A stretch of DNA of 64,000 nt from Leifsonia sp. EB41 (GTDB lineage: Bacteria; Actinomycetota; Actinomycetes; Actinomycetales; Microbacteriaceae): NCBI RefSeq assembly GCF_041262565.1, contig NZ_JBGCCJ010000001.1:3286001-3350000 (forward strand), given 5' to 3'. The notes beneath the pieces are model-generated. The model worked only from the letters and a program-made list of their open reading frames with translations. It ran no database searches and was not told the DNA's origin. Every line of letters starts with the position of its first letter. Within the stretch, counting starts at the first letter, position 1. Of the stretch, positions 1 to 9,900 are shown one piece after another. The position numbers and the translations under genes were made by a program.

Positions 1-115
1 GCTGGAGATCCGCGTCACCCGGCTCGCCTCCGGCCTCCCCGTCGGCGGCGACCTGGAGTACGCCGACGAGGTCACCCTCGGCCGCGCCTTCGAAGGCCGC
101 CGCCAAGTCTCTTAA
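1..115 (+). CDS. recR: Recombination protein RecR, C-terminal end (partial)
   Basis: Only the last 37 codons are inside the window, read in the frame that starts at base 2 and stops with TAA at 113-115. The visible segment contains [17 protein letters not shown] followed by [10 protein letters not shown], the highly conserved carboxy-terminal end of RecR after its TOPRIM domain. RecR works with RecF and RecO to load RecA on gapped DNA. The position directly before lysC-asd is the usual actinobacterial order and supports the call. The 57-bp palindrome 46 bp downstream probably ends its transcript. Confidence 0.85.
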   Translation, partial: LEIRVTRLASGLPVGGDLEYADEVTLGRAFEGRRQVS

Positions 116-161
116 CCCAGACCAACCCCTCCCGCCCCACCACCCCCAAGCCCTCATCCGC

Positions 162-218
162 CGAGGGGCACGTCGTTGTCACTTCTGGGCGCGAAAAGCG
201 ACAACAACGTGCCCCTCG
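162..218. repeat. 57-bp dispersed palindromic element, copy 1 (hairpin between recR and lysC)
   Basis: The outer arms beginning CGAGGGGCACGTCGTTGTC fold back on the complementary end with one mismatch at base 174/206. The middle is less perfect and GC rich. A second copy of identical length and about 90 % identity lies at 57632-57688. The position after recR and before the lysC promoter fits a Rho-independent terminator without a U-tract, or a REP-like intergenic element. Confidence 0.8.
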
Positions 219-270
219 ATCACCGCCTGGGCGTTCCGTCACATGGCCGGGCGGGCATATCCCCGGCCGG

Positions 271-276
271 TAGAAT
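271..276 (+). promoter_or_regulatory. Probable lysC -10 element
   Basis: TAGAAT lies 28 bp before the GTG start of lysC, giving a short leader with an SD sequence. No convincing -35 hexamer is visible. It also shows why the open frame upstream of 305, which runs through the palindrome, is not coding. Confidence 0.4.
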
Positions 277-304
277 GGTCACTCCCGTGAGTTCTGGAGT
301 GCCT

Positions 305-2744
<2,440 letters not shown>

Positions 2745-2753
2745 CCCCTCTGT

Positions 2754-2810
2754 CGAAGGGCACGTAAACGCCCCTAAAACGCGGTTTTAGGGGCATTTAC
2801 GTGCCCTTCG
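2754..2810. terminator. Bidirectional palindromic terminator between asd and the MerR gene
   Basis: A near-perfect 57-bp palindrome has the outer arm CGAAGGGCACGTAAA, the inner arm GCCCCTAAAAC and a three-base GCG centre. It lies 9 bp after the asd stop and contains the last codons and stop (TAA, 2797-2799 on the minus strand) of the MerR gene. Its outer GGGCACGT resembles the 57-bp elements at 162 and 57632. Confidence 0.8.
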
Positions 2811-3432
2811 GCGGCTCCGGGAACGCGCCGAGGCGGCGCGCGGCGGCGTCCTGGTGGGCCAGGCGGCGCAGCGCCGCGACCACCGGGTCGTAGAGCGCCG
2901 TCCCGAGCACCGCGTAGGCGAGCGCCCCTTCCCGGCCGCCGTCCTCCGGCATTCGGCTGAGGTCGTACTCCGCCATCGCCCGCAGGTGCTCCGCGTACAC
3001 GTGGAGGCGCTCGTCCGTCATCGGGATGCCGCCGGCCTCCACCGCCTCCAGCGCGCGTTCGAGCTGGGCCACCGCGGCGAACCGCTCGTCGTAGACCTGT
3101 CCGATCGCAGCGAGAGCGGCGTGTGCGCGCGGGTAGGGCGGCTGCGCGTCGTCGAGGTACGGCGGAAGGGCCGCGACCGCGCTCCCCAGCGCGTCGAAGA
3201 GCTCGCCGTCGGGATGGTCGATCAGGTCGAGCACGTCCTTCACCCGGCCCAGCGGCAGCCCCGCCACGTCCGAGAGCGCGCGGATGAGGCCGATGCGGCG
3301 CACGTGCTCCTCGCCGTAGTCCGCGCGCGTCGCGCTGACGGCCTCCCCGGGCGGGAGCATCCCCTGCCGCAGGTAGAACTTGACCGTCGCCAGCGGCACG
3401 CCCGTCCGCTCGACCAGCTCCGAGATGCGCAT
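2797..3432 (-). CDS. MerR-family transcriptional regulator
   Basis: The 211-residue protein begins MRISELVERTGVPLATVKFYLRQGMLPP, the winged-helix DNA-binding start of MerR regulators, followed by the RADYGEEHVRRIGLIRALSDVAGLPL segment (about 1-70). The remaining 140 residues are helical and match no ligand-binding type I can name, with no clustered Cys or His for metal sensing. It is divergent from the small membrane protein at 3527. Two palindromes in the shared promoter are likely operators, so it probably controls itself and that gene. Confidence 0.8.
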   Translation of the reverse strand: MRISELVERTGVPLATVKFYLRQGMLPPGEAVSATRADYGEEHVRRIGLIRALSDVAGLPLGRVKDVLDLIDHPDGELFDALGSAVAALPPYLDDAQPPYPRAHAALAAIGQVYDERFAAVAQLERALEAVEAGGIPMTDERLHVYAEHLRAMAEYDLSRMPEDGGREGALAYAVLGTALYDPVVAALRRLAHQDAAARRLGAFPEPPKGT

Positions 3433-3448
3433 CCGTCCTCCGAACCTC

Positions 3449-3478
3449 TTGACTACGGATACTAATACTATCTAATCT
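3449..3478 (+). promoter_or_regulatory. Candidate promoter of the membrane protein gene
   Basis: TTGACT at 3449-3454 and TAATCT at 3473-3478 are separated by 18 bp, a long spacing often seen at MerR-regulated promoters. The first palindromic operator lies within the spacer and overlaps the start of the -10. Confidence 0.45.
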
Positions 3479-3497
3479 TTGGATACAGACACTATCC
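3457..3497. promoter_or_regulatory. Paired operator-like palindromes in the MerR/membrane protein promoter
   Basis: Two copies of GGATA-N7-TATC(C/T) lie at 3457-3473 and 3481-3497, 24 bp apart. The second is a perfect inverted repeat at its five outer bases. They sit in the 94-bp divergent promoter and are the natural binding sites for the adjacent regulator (inference). Confidence 0.5.
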
Positions 3498-3526
3498 AAC
3501 GCGCGTCATCCAACTGAGGAGCCGTC

Positions 3527-3946
3527 ATGCTGCTGCAACCCGCCAGCGCCATCACCGCCGGCATCGTCCTGCTCACCGTCATCGGGGTCGCCTACGGCGG
3601 CACCTTCATGCTGCGCGTCGTCACCGGCAAGCAGGGGGCCAACGACCTCCAGAAGTCCTTCTTCCGCGCCGGACACGCGCACGCGGGCGTCCTCGTCATC
3701 CTCGGCCTCGTCACCCTGCCGCTGCTCGACGCCGCGAGGGTGACCGGCTGGATGCACTTCGGCGCGATCGGGGTCCTGGTCGCCGCCATCCTCATCCCCG
3801 CCGGGTTCTTCTTCTCGCCGCTCGGCCGCGACCCGCAGAAGCCGAACGGCGCGATCGCGCTCGTCTGGATCGGGTTCGGCGTGCTGCTGCTCAGCATGGT
3901 CGTCTCCGGCGTCGCCCTGATCATCGCCGGGGCCTCGGCGGCCTGA
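3527..3946 (+). CDS. Conserved four-helix membrane protein, function unknown
   Basis: The 139-residue protein has four hydrophobic segments at about 8-30, 50-70, 78-98 and 110-135, and no signal peptide cleavage site. The conserved-looking stretch RAGHAHAGVL holds two histidines at the edge of the second segment. A clear GAGGAG SD lies 6 nt before the ATG. I do not recognise a characterised family. Divergence from a MerR regulator with paired operators suggests an inducible membrane function. Confidence 0.6.
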   Translation: MLLQPASAITAGIVLLTVIGVAYGGTFMLRVVTGKQGANDLQKSFFRAGHAHAGVLVILGLVTLPLLDAARVTGWMHFGAIGVLVAAILIPAGFFFSPLGRDPQKPNGAIALVWIGFGVLLLSMVVSGVALIIAGASAA

Positions 3947-3950
3947 GGGA

Positions 3951-3968
3951 TGTCTCGATATCGAGACA
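3951..3968. promoter_or_regulatory. Perfect 18-bp palindrome upstream of mqo
   Basis: TGTCTCGATATCGAGACA is fully symmetric. It lies 4 bp after the preceding stop codon and about 40 bp before the mqo -10 hexamer TAGGAT (4008-4013). It has no loop, so it is a poor terminator and a good candidate site for a dimeric regulator. Confidence 0.5.
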
Positions 3969-4019
3969 GAATCCCGGCGCGACGGCAGGTCCCGAGCACA
4001 CTCACCGTAGGATTGTCTG

Positions 4020-5522
4020 GTGAGCACTGACCCCATCGACGTCGTCCTGATCGGCGGCGGCATCATGAGCGCGACGCTGGGCTCCATGATCCAGCGCGTC
4101 CAGCCCGACTGGACCATCCGCATCTACGAGTCCCTGGGCGAGGTCGCCCAGGAGAGCTCGAACCCGTGGAACAACGCAGGAACGGGCCACGCCGCCCTCT
4201 GCGAGCTGAACTACATGCCGGAGGCCGCCGACGGCAGCGTCGACCCGGCCAAAGCCATCAGCATCAACGAGCAGTTCCAGCTCAGCCGGCAGTACTGGGC
4301 CTCCCTGGTCGCCGCGGGCCACCTGCCCGCCCCGGACACGTTCATCAACGCGACGCCGCACATGACGTTCGTGCGCGGCCGCGACAACGTCCGCTACCTC
4401 CGCAAGCGCTACGAGGCGCTCAAGGACCAGCCGCTGTTCGAGGGCATGGAGTACTCCGAGGACCCGGCGACGATCGGCGAGTGGACCCCGCTGCTCACCA
4501 AGAAGCGCAACGCCAAGCAGCGCATCGCCGCCACCCGCCAGACCGCGGGCACCGACGTCGACTTCGGCGCGCTCACCCGCGCACTCGTCGACGACCTGGT
4601 CGCGAACGGCGCCGAGCTCGCCCTCAACCACAAGGTGCTCAGCATCAAGCGCACCGCGGACGAGCTCTGGAAGATCAAGGTTCGCCACGAGGTCGGCCAC
4701 ACGCCGCACGAGGCGCTCGCACGATTCGTGTTCGTCGGCGCGGGCGGCGGCGCCCTGCACCTGCTGCAGAAGTCCGGCATCCCTGAGATCAAGGGCTTCG
4801 GCGGCTTCCCGATCTCGGGCCAGTTCCTCCGCACCTCCAACCCGAAGATCGTCGCGCAGCACCAGGCGAAGGTCTACGGCAAGGCCGCGGTCGGCGCTCC
4901 GCCGATGTCGGTCCCGCACCTCGACACCCGCGTGGTGGACGGGGAGACCTCCCTGCTGTTCGGCCCGTACGCCGGCTTCAGCCCCAAGTTCCTGAAGAGC
5001 GGAAGCTGGTGGGACCTGCCCGGCTCGGTCCGCGCGGGCAACCTCGGCCCGATGCTCGCGGTCGCGCGCGACAACTTCTCCCTCATCAAGTACCTGGTGG
5101 GCGAGGTGCTCGCCAACCGGGCCAAGAAGATGAAGGCGCTGCAGGAGTTCATGCCGACCGCGAAGTCGGAGGACTGGGAGCTCATCACCGCAGGCCAGCG
5201 CGTGCAGGTGATGAAGAAGGACCCGAAGAAGGGCGGCGTGCTGCAGTTCGGCACCGAGGTGATCGCCTCCGCGGACGGCTCGATCGCCGGTCTGCTCGGC
5301 GCGTCCCCTGGCGCGTCGACGGCCGTGCCGATCATGGTCGACCTCCTCAAGCAGTGCTTCCCCGACCGCTACGAGGGCTGGCTGCCGACGCTGAAGCAGC
5401 TCATCCCCACGGTCGGCACCACGCTCAACGACCGCCCGGAGGAGGCCGAGCGCGTGCTCGCCGAGACCGCGGCGGTGCTCGACCTGGCGGAGAGCCCCGC
5501 CGGTCAGGTCGTCCGGGCCTGA
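4020..5522 (+). CDS. mqo: Malate:quinone oxidoreductase
   Basis: Mqo is a membrane-associated FAD enzyme that oxidises malate to oxaloacetate and passes electrons to quinone in the TCA cycle. The protein of 500 residues has the FAD-binding [14 protein letters not shown] at the N terminus, then [21 protein letters not shown], typical of Mqo. The GTG start at 4020 has no SD; a TAGGAT hexamer ends 6 nt before it, so the message is probably leaderless. Full length with nothing missing. A perfect palindrome upstream may be its operator. Confidence 0.95.
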   Translation: MSTDPIDVVLIGGGIMSATLGSMIQRVQPDWTIRIYESLGEVAQESSNPWNNAGTGHAALCELNYMPEAADGSVDPAKAISINEQFQLSRQYWASLVAAGHLPAPDTFINATPHMTFVRGRDNVRYLRKRYEALKDQPLFEGMEYSEDPATIGEWTPLLTKKRNAKQRIAATRQTAGTDVDFGALTRALVDDLVANGAELALNHKVLSIKRTADELWKIKVRHEVGHTPHEALARFVFVGAGGGALHLLQKSGIPEIKGFGGFPISGQFLRTSNPKIVAQHQAKVYGKAAVGAPPMSVPHLDTRVVDGETSLLFGPYAGFSPKFLKSGSWWDLPGSVRAGNLGPMLAVARDNFSLIKYLVGEVLANRAKKMKALQEFMPTAKSEDWELITAGQRVQVMKKDPKKGGVLQFGTEVIASADGSIAGLLGASPGASTAVPIMVDLLKQCFPDRYEGWLPTLKQLIPTVGTTLNDRPEEAERVLAETAAVLDLAESPAGQVVRA

Positions 5523-5537
5523 CCTCTGGCCAACCGC

Positions 5538-5569
5538 AGCCGATCCGTACCCGTCGGTACGGATCGGCT
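5538..5569 (+). terminator. mqo terminator hairpin
   Basis: Perfect 14-bp stem (5538-5551 with 5556-5569) with a CGTC loop, 15 bp after the mqo stop. There is no U-tract. Confidence 0.7.
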
Positions 5570-5589
5570 GGACAGTCGCGGGCGCGACC

Positions 5590-5780
5590 TGTTATCGTCG
5601 TCCTCGCTATGAAGTGATCACCTCCTCTCGTCCCGCGCCCGAGGCGCCGTCGATCGAGTGAGCGACCCCATAGGTCCTGCGCCGCCTGGTCATCCAGCAC
5701 CGGGCGCTCCGGCGCACTCGTCGCGGAAGTCCGCCCGGCGGGAGCCTGCTCCGTGATGGAGCGCCCGGAAGGTGGTCACA
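5590..5780 (+). promoter_or_regulatory. Leader of the ABC-F gene with anti-SD segment and two-codon uORF
   Basis: A -10-like TGTTAT at 5590-5595 opens a leader of about 180 nt. A minimal reading frame ATG AAG TGA (5609-5617) overlaps GTGATCACCTCCT (5614-5626), which resembles the 3' end of 16S rRNA. This segment can pair at 12 of 13 positions (two G-U) with the downstream SD and start region GGAAGGTGGTCAC (5767-5779). A competing perfect 11-bp stem joins 5700-5710 with 5758-5768. The arrangement suggests translational attenuation (inference). Confidence 0.55.
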
Positions 5781-7415
5781 TTGCCAACACTCACTCTCAC
5801 TCCACTGCGCGCCGACGGTGTCTCCGTCAGCTACGGCGACCGGCGCGTGCTCACCGACGTCTCCCTCACCGTGCCTCCCGGCGCCCGCCTCGGCCTGATC
5901 GGCGAGAACGGCGCGGGCAAGTCCACGCTGCTGCGGGTGCTCGCGGGGGCTGAGACCCCGGACTCCGGCCTCGTCCAGCGGCCGAAGCGGGTCGGCTTCC
6001 TCTGGCAGGAGGTCCGCTTCTCGCCCGACGAGACGCTCGCCACGCTGATCGAGGACGCCCTCGCCGAGGTGCGCGCGATCGAGCACGAGCTGGAGGCCGC
6101 GGCGGCGGCGCTCGCGGGGGACGACCCCGCGGCGCACGCGCGGTACGACGCCGCCCTCGCGGCGGCCGAGCTCGCCGAGGTGTGGTCGATCGCGTCGCGT
6201 CGCGACGCGCTCCTCGACGGTCTCGGGGTCGGCGCCATCCCGCTGGCCCGGCGGCTGGACGAGGTCTCGGGAGGGCAGCGCAGCCGGTTCGCGCTGGCCG
6301 CGCTGCTGCTCGGCCGGCCGGAGGCGCTGCTGCTCGACGAGCCGACGAACCACCTGGACGACGCCGCCGCGGCGTTCCTGGAGTCGCAGCTCCTCGGCTG
6401 GCACGGCCCGGTGCTCTTCGCGAGCCACGACCGCGCGTTCCTCGACTCGGCGGCCACCGGCCTCCTCGACCTGGACCCGACGCGCACCGGCACGACCGTG
6501 TTCGGCGGCGGCTACAGTGCGTATCTCGCCGAGAAGACGGCCGAGCGGCACCGCTGGGAGAAGCAGTACGCCGACGAGCAGGCCGAGCTCGCTGCGTTGA
6601 AGCACGCGGTCGACGTGACCGCGCGCTCCATCGCCTGGTCGGGCAAGGTCCGCGACAACGACAAGTTCGTGAAGTCGTACAAGGGCAACACCCTGGACCG
6701 GCAGATCAGCCGGCGCGTGCGCAACGCGGACGGCCGGCTGGAGGAGCTGACCAGCACGCAGGTCCGCAAGCCGCCCAAGCCGCTCGGCTTCTCCGGCATC
6801 CCCGCGGGGTTCCAGGCCGTGGGCGGGGAGGCCGGGTCGCTGCTGCAGGCGGACGACCTCCACGTGCCCGGCCGGCTGAAGCTCGACCGGTTCGCGGTGG
6901 AGGCGCAGTCGCGCGTGCTCGTGACCGGGGCCAACGGTGCAGGCAAGTCGACGCTGCTCTCGGTGCTCGCCGGGCGGATCGTTCCGCTCGTCGGGACGGT
7001 GCAGCGCCGGCGCGGCCTGCGGGTGGAGCTCCTGGAGCAGGATGTGCGCTTCGCGGACCCGACGCAGACCCCCCGGCGGATCTACGAGCTGGCGCTGGGG
7101 GAGCGGCGCGCGGAGGCCGTCCCGCTCTCGGGGCTCGGCCTGATCGCCCCGCGCGACCTCGACCGGGAGGTCGGCGCGCTGTCCGTGGGGCAGCAGCGCC
7201 GGCTCGCGCTTGCGCTGATCATGGCGCGGCCGCCGCACGTGTTCCTGCTGGACGAGCCGACCAACCACCTCTCGCTCAGCCTGGCGACCGAGCTGGAGGC
7301 CGCCCTCGGCGGATACCCCGGCGCGGTCGTGGTCGCGAGCCATGACCGCTGGCTGCGCGAGCGCTGGTCGGGGGAGGTGGTGTCGCTGCGGAGCGCCACG
7401 CTGCGCGACGCTTGA
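5781..7415 (+). CDS. ABC-F family ATPase, probable ribosome-protection (antibiotic resistance) protein
   Basis: The 544-residue protein has two nucleotide-binding domains and no membrane segment, the ABC-F layout. NBD1 has Walker [10 protein letters not shown] at 41-49 and signature SGGQRS, then [15 protein letters not shown]2 has GANGAGKST near 382, LSVGQQRR, then [12 protein letters not shown] linker of roughly 80 residues with [16 protein letters not shown] joins them and would reach the ribosome. Such proteins displace macrolides, lincosamides or related drugs, or act as translation factors. TTG at 5781 is chosen for the AAGGTGG SD; GTG at 5772 is possible. The structured leader favours an inducible resistance role. 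Confidence 0.8.
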   Translation: MPTLTLTPLRADGVSVSYGDRRVLTDVSLTVPPGARLGLIGENGAGKSTLLRVLAGAETPDSGLVQRPKRVGFLWQEVRFSPDETLATLIEDALAEVRAIEHELEAAAAALAGDDPAAHARYDAALAAAELAEVWSIASRRDALLDGLGVGAIPLARRLDEVSGGQRSRFALAALLLGRPEALLLDEPTNHLDDAAAAFLESQLLGWHGPVLFASHDRAFLDSAATGLLDLDPTRTGTTVFGGGYSAYLAEKTAERHRWEKQYADEQAELAALKHAVDVTARSIAWSGKVRDNDKFVKSYKGNTLDRQISRRVRNADGRLEELTSTQVRKPPKPLGFSGIPAGFQAVGGEAGSLLQADDLHVPGRLKLDRFAVEAQSRVLVTGANGAGKSTLLSVLAGRIVPLVGTVQRRRGLRVELLEQDVRFADPTQTPRRIYELALGERRAEAVPLSGLGLIAPRDLDREVGALSVGQQRRLALALIMARPPHVFLLDEPTNHLSLSLATELEAALGGYPGAVVVASHDRWLRERWSGEVVSLRSATLRDA

Positions 7416-7421
7416 CGAAGA

Positions 7422-7439
7422 TTCGAACATATGTTCGAA
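7422..7439. promoter_or_regulatory. LexA (SOS) box
   Basis: TTCGAACATATGTTCGAA is a perfect 18-bp palindrome containing the actinobacterial and Bacillus-type LexA consensus TCGAAC-N4-GTTCGA. It ends 7 bp before the start of the Rv2578c-type gene, so bound LexA would cover its promoter. Confidence 0.85.
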
Positions 7440-7446
7440 TAGTTCC

Positions 7447-8556
7447 ATGAGGTGGAGCGGGCAGGAGCTGGCGGTGGAGACGCCGTCAGCCCTGCCCGGT
7501 CTCGCCCGGCTGAACAACCTGGTGCGGTCGGTGCGCACGCCGGAGTTCGCGGGCATCACGTTCCACGAGATCCTTGCCAAGTCGGCGCTCAACAAGATCC
7601 CCGGCGGGGGAGGGCCGATGCCCTTCGGCTGGACGATCAACCCGTACCGCGGCTGCTCGCACGCCTGCGTCTACTGCTTCGCGCGTCCCACGCACAGCTA
7701 TCTGGAGCTCGACCAGGGCAAGGACTTCGACCAGGAGATCATCGTCAAGGTCAACGTGGCCGACGTGCTGCGCAAGGAGCTGACGAAGCCGAGCTGGGGC
7801 CACCACCCGGTCGCGCTCGGCACCAACACCGACCCGTACCAGCGGGCCGAGGGGCGCTATGCGCTGATGCCCGGCATCATCGATGCGCTGACCGACTCCG
7901 GCACGCCGTTCAGCATCCTTACCAAGGGGTCGCTGCTCCGGCGCGACCTCGACCGGCTGGCGGAGGCGGCGACGCGGGTCCCCGTCGACCTCGCGATGTC
8001 GATCGCGGTCTACGACGACGAACTGCAGCAGTCGGTCGAACCGGGAACGCCCACGACCAAGGCACGGCTGGCGACCGTCACCGCCGTCCGCGAGCACGGC
8101 CTCGACTGCGGGGTGTTCCTGATGCCGATCCTGCCGTACCTCACGGATACGCGGGCGCACCTCGATGAGGCACTGCGCCAGGCGAAGGAGGCCGGCGCCA
8201 CCAGTGTGCTCTACACCGCGCTGCACCTGAAGCCCGGCGTCAAGGAGTGGTACTACCTGTGGCTGGGCCGGGAGCATCCGGAGCTGCTGCCCCAATACCG
8301 CAGCATGTACGGCCGCGGCACGTACGCGCCCAAGGAGTACCGCACCTGGCTGGCAGCGCGGATCAAGCCGCTCATCCGAGCATACCGACTCGAGCGCGGC
8401 CAGGAGGATCCGCTGACCGGGGGAGTGCGTTCGTCGGCGCTCGGGATGCTGCGCGACGGCGAGGGGGAGCGGCGTGCAGTGGATCGGGTGGCGCCCGAGG
8501 AGGTCGCGCCCGAGTCGGCGCTGGTGACGCTCGGGGTGCAGCCGACGTTGTTCTGA
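7447..8556 (+). CDS. Rv2578c-type radical SAM protein
   Basis: The 369-residue protein carries CxxxCxxC (C70, C74, C77) in YRGCSHACVYCFARPTHSY, which binds the 4Fe-4S cluster of radical SAM enzymes. ALGTNTDPYQRAEGRYALMPGII and the terminal TLF are hallmarks of the Rv2578c family, distantly related to spore photoproduct lyase. The ATG at 7447 gives the family's MRW start. An alternative GTG at 7474 has a better SD (AGGAG). The perfect LexA box immediately upstream means expression is DNA-damage induced, and the M. tuberculosis homologue is known as an SOS gene. The reaction is not established. Confidence 0.85.
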   Translation: MRWSGQELAVETPSALPGLARLNNLVRSVRTPEFAGITFHEILAKSALNKIPGGGGPMPFGWTINPYRGCSHACVYCFARPTHSYLELDQGKDFDQEIIVKVNVADVLRKELTKPSWGHHPVALGTNTDPYQRAEGRYALMPGIIDALTDSGTPFSILTKGSLLRRDLDRLAEAATRVPVDLAMSIAVYDDELQQSVEPGTPTTKARLATVTAVREHGLDCGVFLMPILPYLTDTRAHLDEALRQAKEAGATSVLYTALHLKPGVKEWYYLWLGREHPELLPQYRSMYGRGTYAPKEYRTWLAARIKPLIRAYRLERGQEDPLTGGVRSSALGMLRDGEGERRAVDRVAPEEVAPESALVTLGVQPTLF

Positions 8557-8574
8557 GGGGGTCACGCACTCCCG

Positions 8575-8607
8575 CGGGGTACAACACGCCGATCTGCCCG
8601 GGGTACA
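8575..8607 (+). promoter_or_regulatory. Direct repeats CGGGGTACA before the two-component cassette
   Basis: CGGGGTACA occurs at 8575-8583 and again at 8599-8607, spaced 24 bp start to start, i.e. on nearly the same helix face. CATAAT at 8627-8632 could be the -10. The pair may be binding sites for the cognate LuxR-type response regulator (inference). Confidence 0.4.
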
Positions 8608-8709
8608 CAGCGGGCAGGGTTGCTGCCATAATCCCCACTGGGAGGCCGCCGACGCGCGATCTCCCACCGACGCCCCCACCGTCGGTCCCTCTCGCGCCGA
8701 AGGAGTCCG

Positions 8710-9900
8710 GTGTCGCTCGGCCTTCCCAGCCACCTCTCCAGGCAGGCGAATTCGCGCGCGCTGGCCACGGCGGCGCGCTGGGCCGCGCTGGTCTGCCTGG
8801 TGATGGCCGCTGTCAACGTCGCGGTGTCGACGGTCGGCGGGACCACCGGCGCCGCCTCCTGGATCAGCACCCTCGTGCTGCTGCCGATGATCGCGCTGCT
8901 GCTCCTGCTGTCGCGCGGCCGGACCGTCCTGCTCACGATCGTCTACCTGCTCGTCGGCGCGGTCTGCACCTACTTCTACGTCTACCTGATCTTCGACAGC
9001 ACCCCCGAGTATCAGGACACGAACCTGCTCGTCGTCGCCCTCCCCGTCGTCGCGATGACCCTCGTCGGCGGGACCGGCACCGGCTCGCTCGTCGGCGTGC
9101 TGTGGGCCACGCTCGGGTTCGCGCTCGCGGAGACCGCCGTCTTCCTCGGGGCGACAGCGGCCGGGCGGGTCTTCCGGCCCGACGCCATCTCGCTGAGCGC
9201 CTACCTGCTGCTGGTCGGCGTGCTCGCGTTCGACGGGCTCACCCGCGGCTCGCGCTCGCGGACGCAGGGCGCCATCCACCGCGCCGTCCGCGACTCCCGG
9301 CTCGTCGACCTGCGGCGCGAGCTGCTCGCGGAGTCCACGGCCGACCTCCACGACACCGTCCTCAGCGAGCTCGTCGCCGTCGCCAGCACGGAGCCGGGGG
9401 AGCTGCCCGCGCGGCTCCGGCAGCGCATCGAGTCCGACCTCCACCGCCTCGGGGGCGCCGGGATGCCCGCCGACGAGCAGAAGCCCACCGACGAGGACCC
9501 CTGGTACGACAGCGAACTGCGCCGGGCCATTGAGGACGCGCGCGACGAGGGCATCGCCATCGACATCTCCGGGGAGCGGGAGGCCGTCGCGCTCCTGAGC
9601 GCCGACGCCCGCCGCGCGGTCGGGCTCGCCGTCCGCCAGTGCCTGGTCAATGTGCTGCGGCACTCCGGCAGCGCGACCGCCGAGGTCGCGTTCTCCTGCG
9701 GCGACGCCTCCGTCTCGGTCATGGTCGTCGACGGCGGTCGCGGCTTCGCGGCGGCCGGCGTCCCCGCCGGCGACCGGCTGGGCCTGCGCCAATCGGTGCA
9801 CGACAGGATCAGCAAGGTCGGCGGTTCGGTCACCGTCTACTCCGCGGAAGACGTCGGGACGACCGTGATCATGACCCTCCCGGTCGCGGAGGCGGCATGA
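8710..9900 (+). CDS. Membrane sensor histidine kinase (HisKA_3/NarX-like)
   Basis: The 396-residue protein has five or six hydrophobic segments in the first 180 residues, then the phosphoacceptor stretch ESTADLHDTVLSEL with H214, and a C-terminal ATPase domain with N-box VRQCLVNVLRHSG near 310 and VVDGGRGF near 340. There is no extracellular sensor domain of note, so the signal is probably membrane or cell-wall stress. GTG at 8710 is the start, with GAAGGAGT upstream. Its stop overlaps the next start (ATGA), implying translational coupling with the membrane protein and response regulator. Confidence 0.85.
   Translation: MSLGLPSHLSRQANSRALATAARWAALVCLVMAAVNVAVSTVGGTTGAASWISTLVLLPMIALLLLLSRGRTVLLTIVYLLVGAVCTYFYVYLIFDSTPEYQDTNLLVVALPVVAMTLVGGTGTGSLVGVLWATLGFALAETAVFLGATAAGRVFRPDAISLSAYLLLVGVLAFDGLTRGSRSRTQGAIHRAVRDSRLVDLRRELLAESTADLHDTVLSELVAVASTEPGELPARLRQRIESDLHRLGGAGMPADEQKPTDEDPWYDSELRRAIEDARDEGIAIDISGEREAVALLSADARRAVGLAVRQCLVNVLRHSGSATAEVAFSCGDASVSVMVVDGGRGFAAAGVPAGDRLGLRQSVHDRISKVGGSVTVYSAEDVGTTVIMTLPVAEAA

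Noticed and set aside
176-304. N-terminal extension of lysC beginning [14 protein letters not shown]
   Set aside because: The stretch is encoded by the 57-bp palindrome, and the same words appear in another frame at 57646; the real start has an SD at 296-299.
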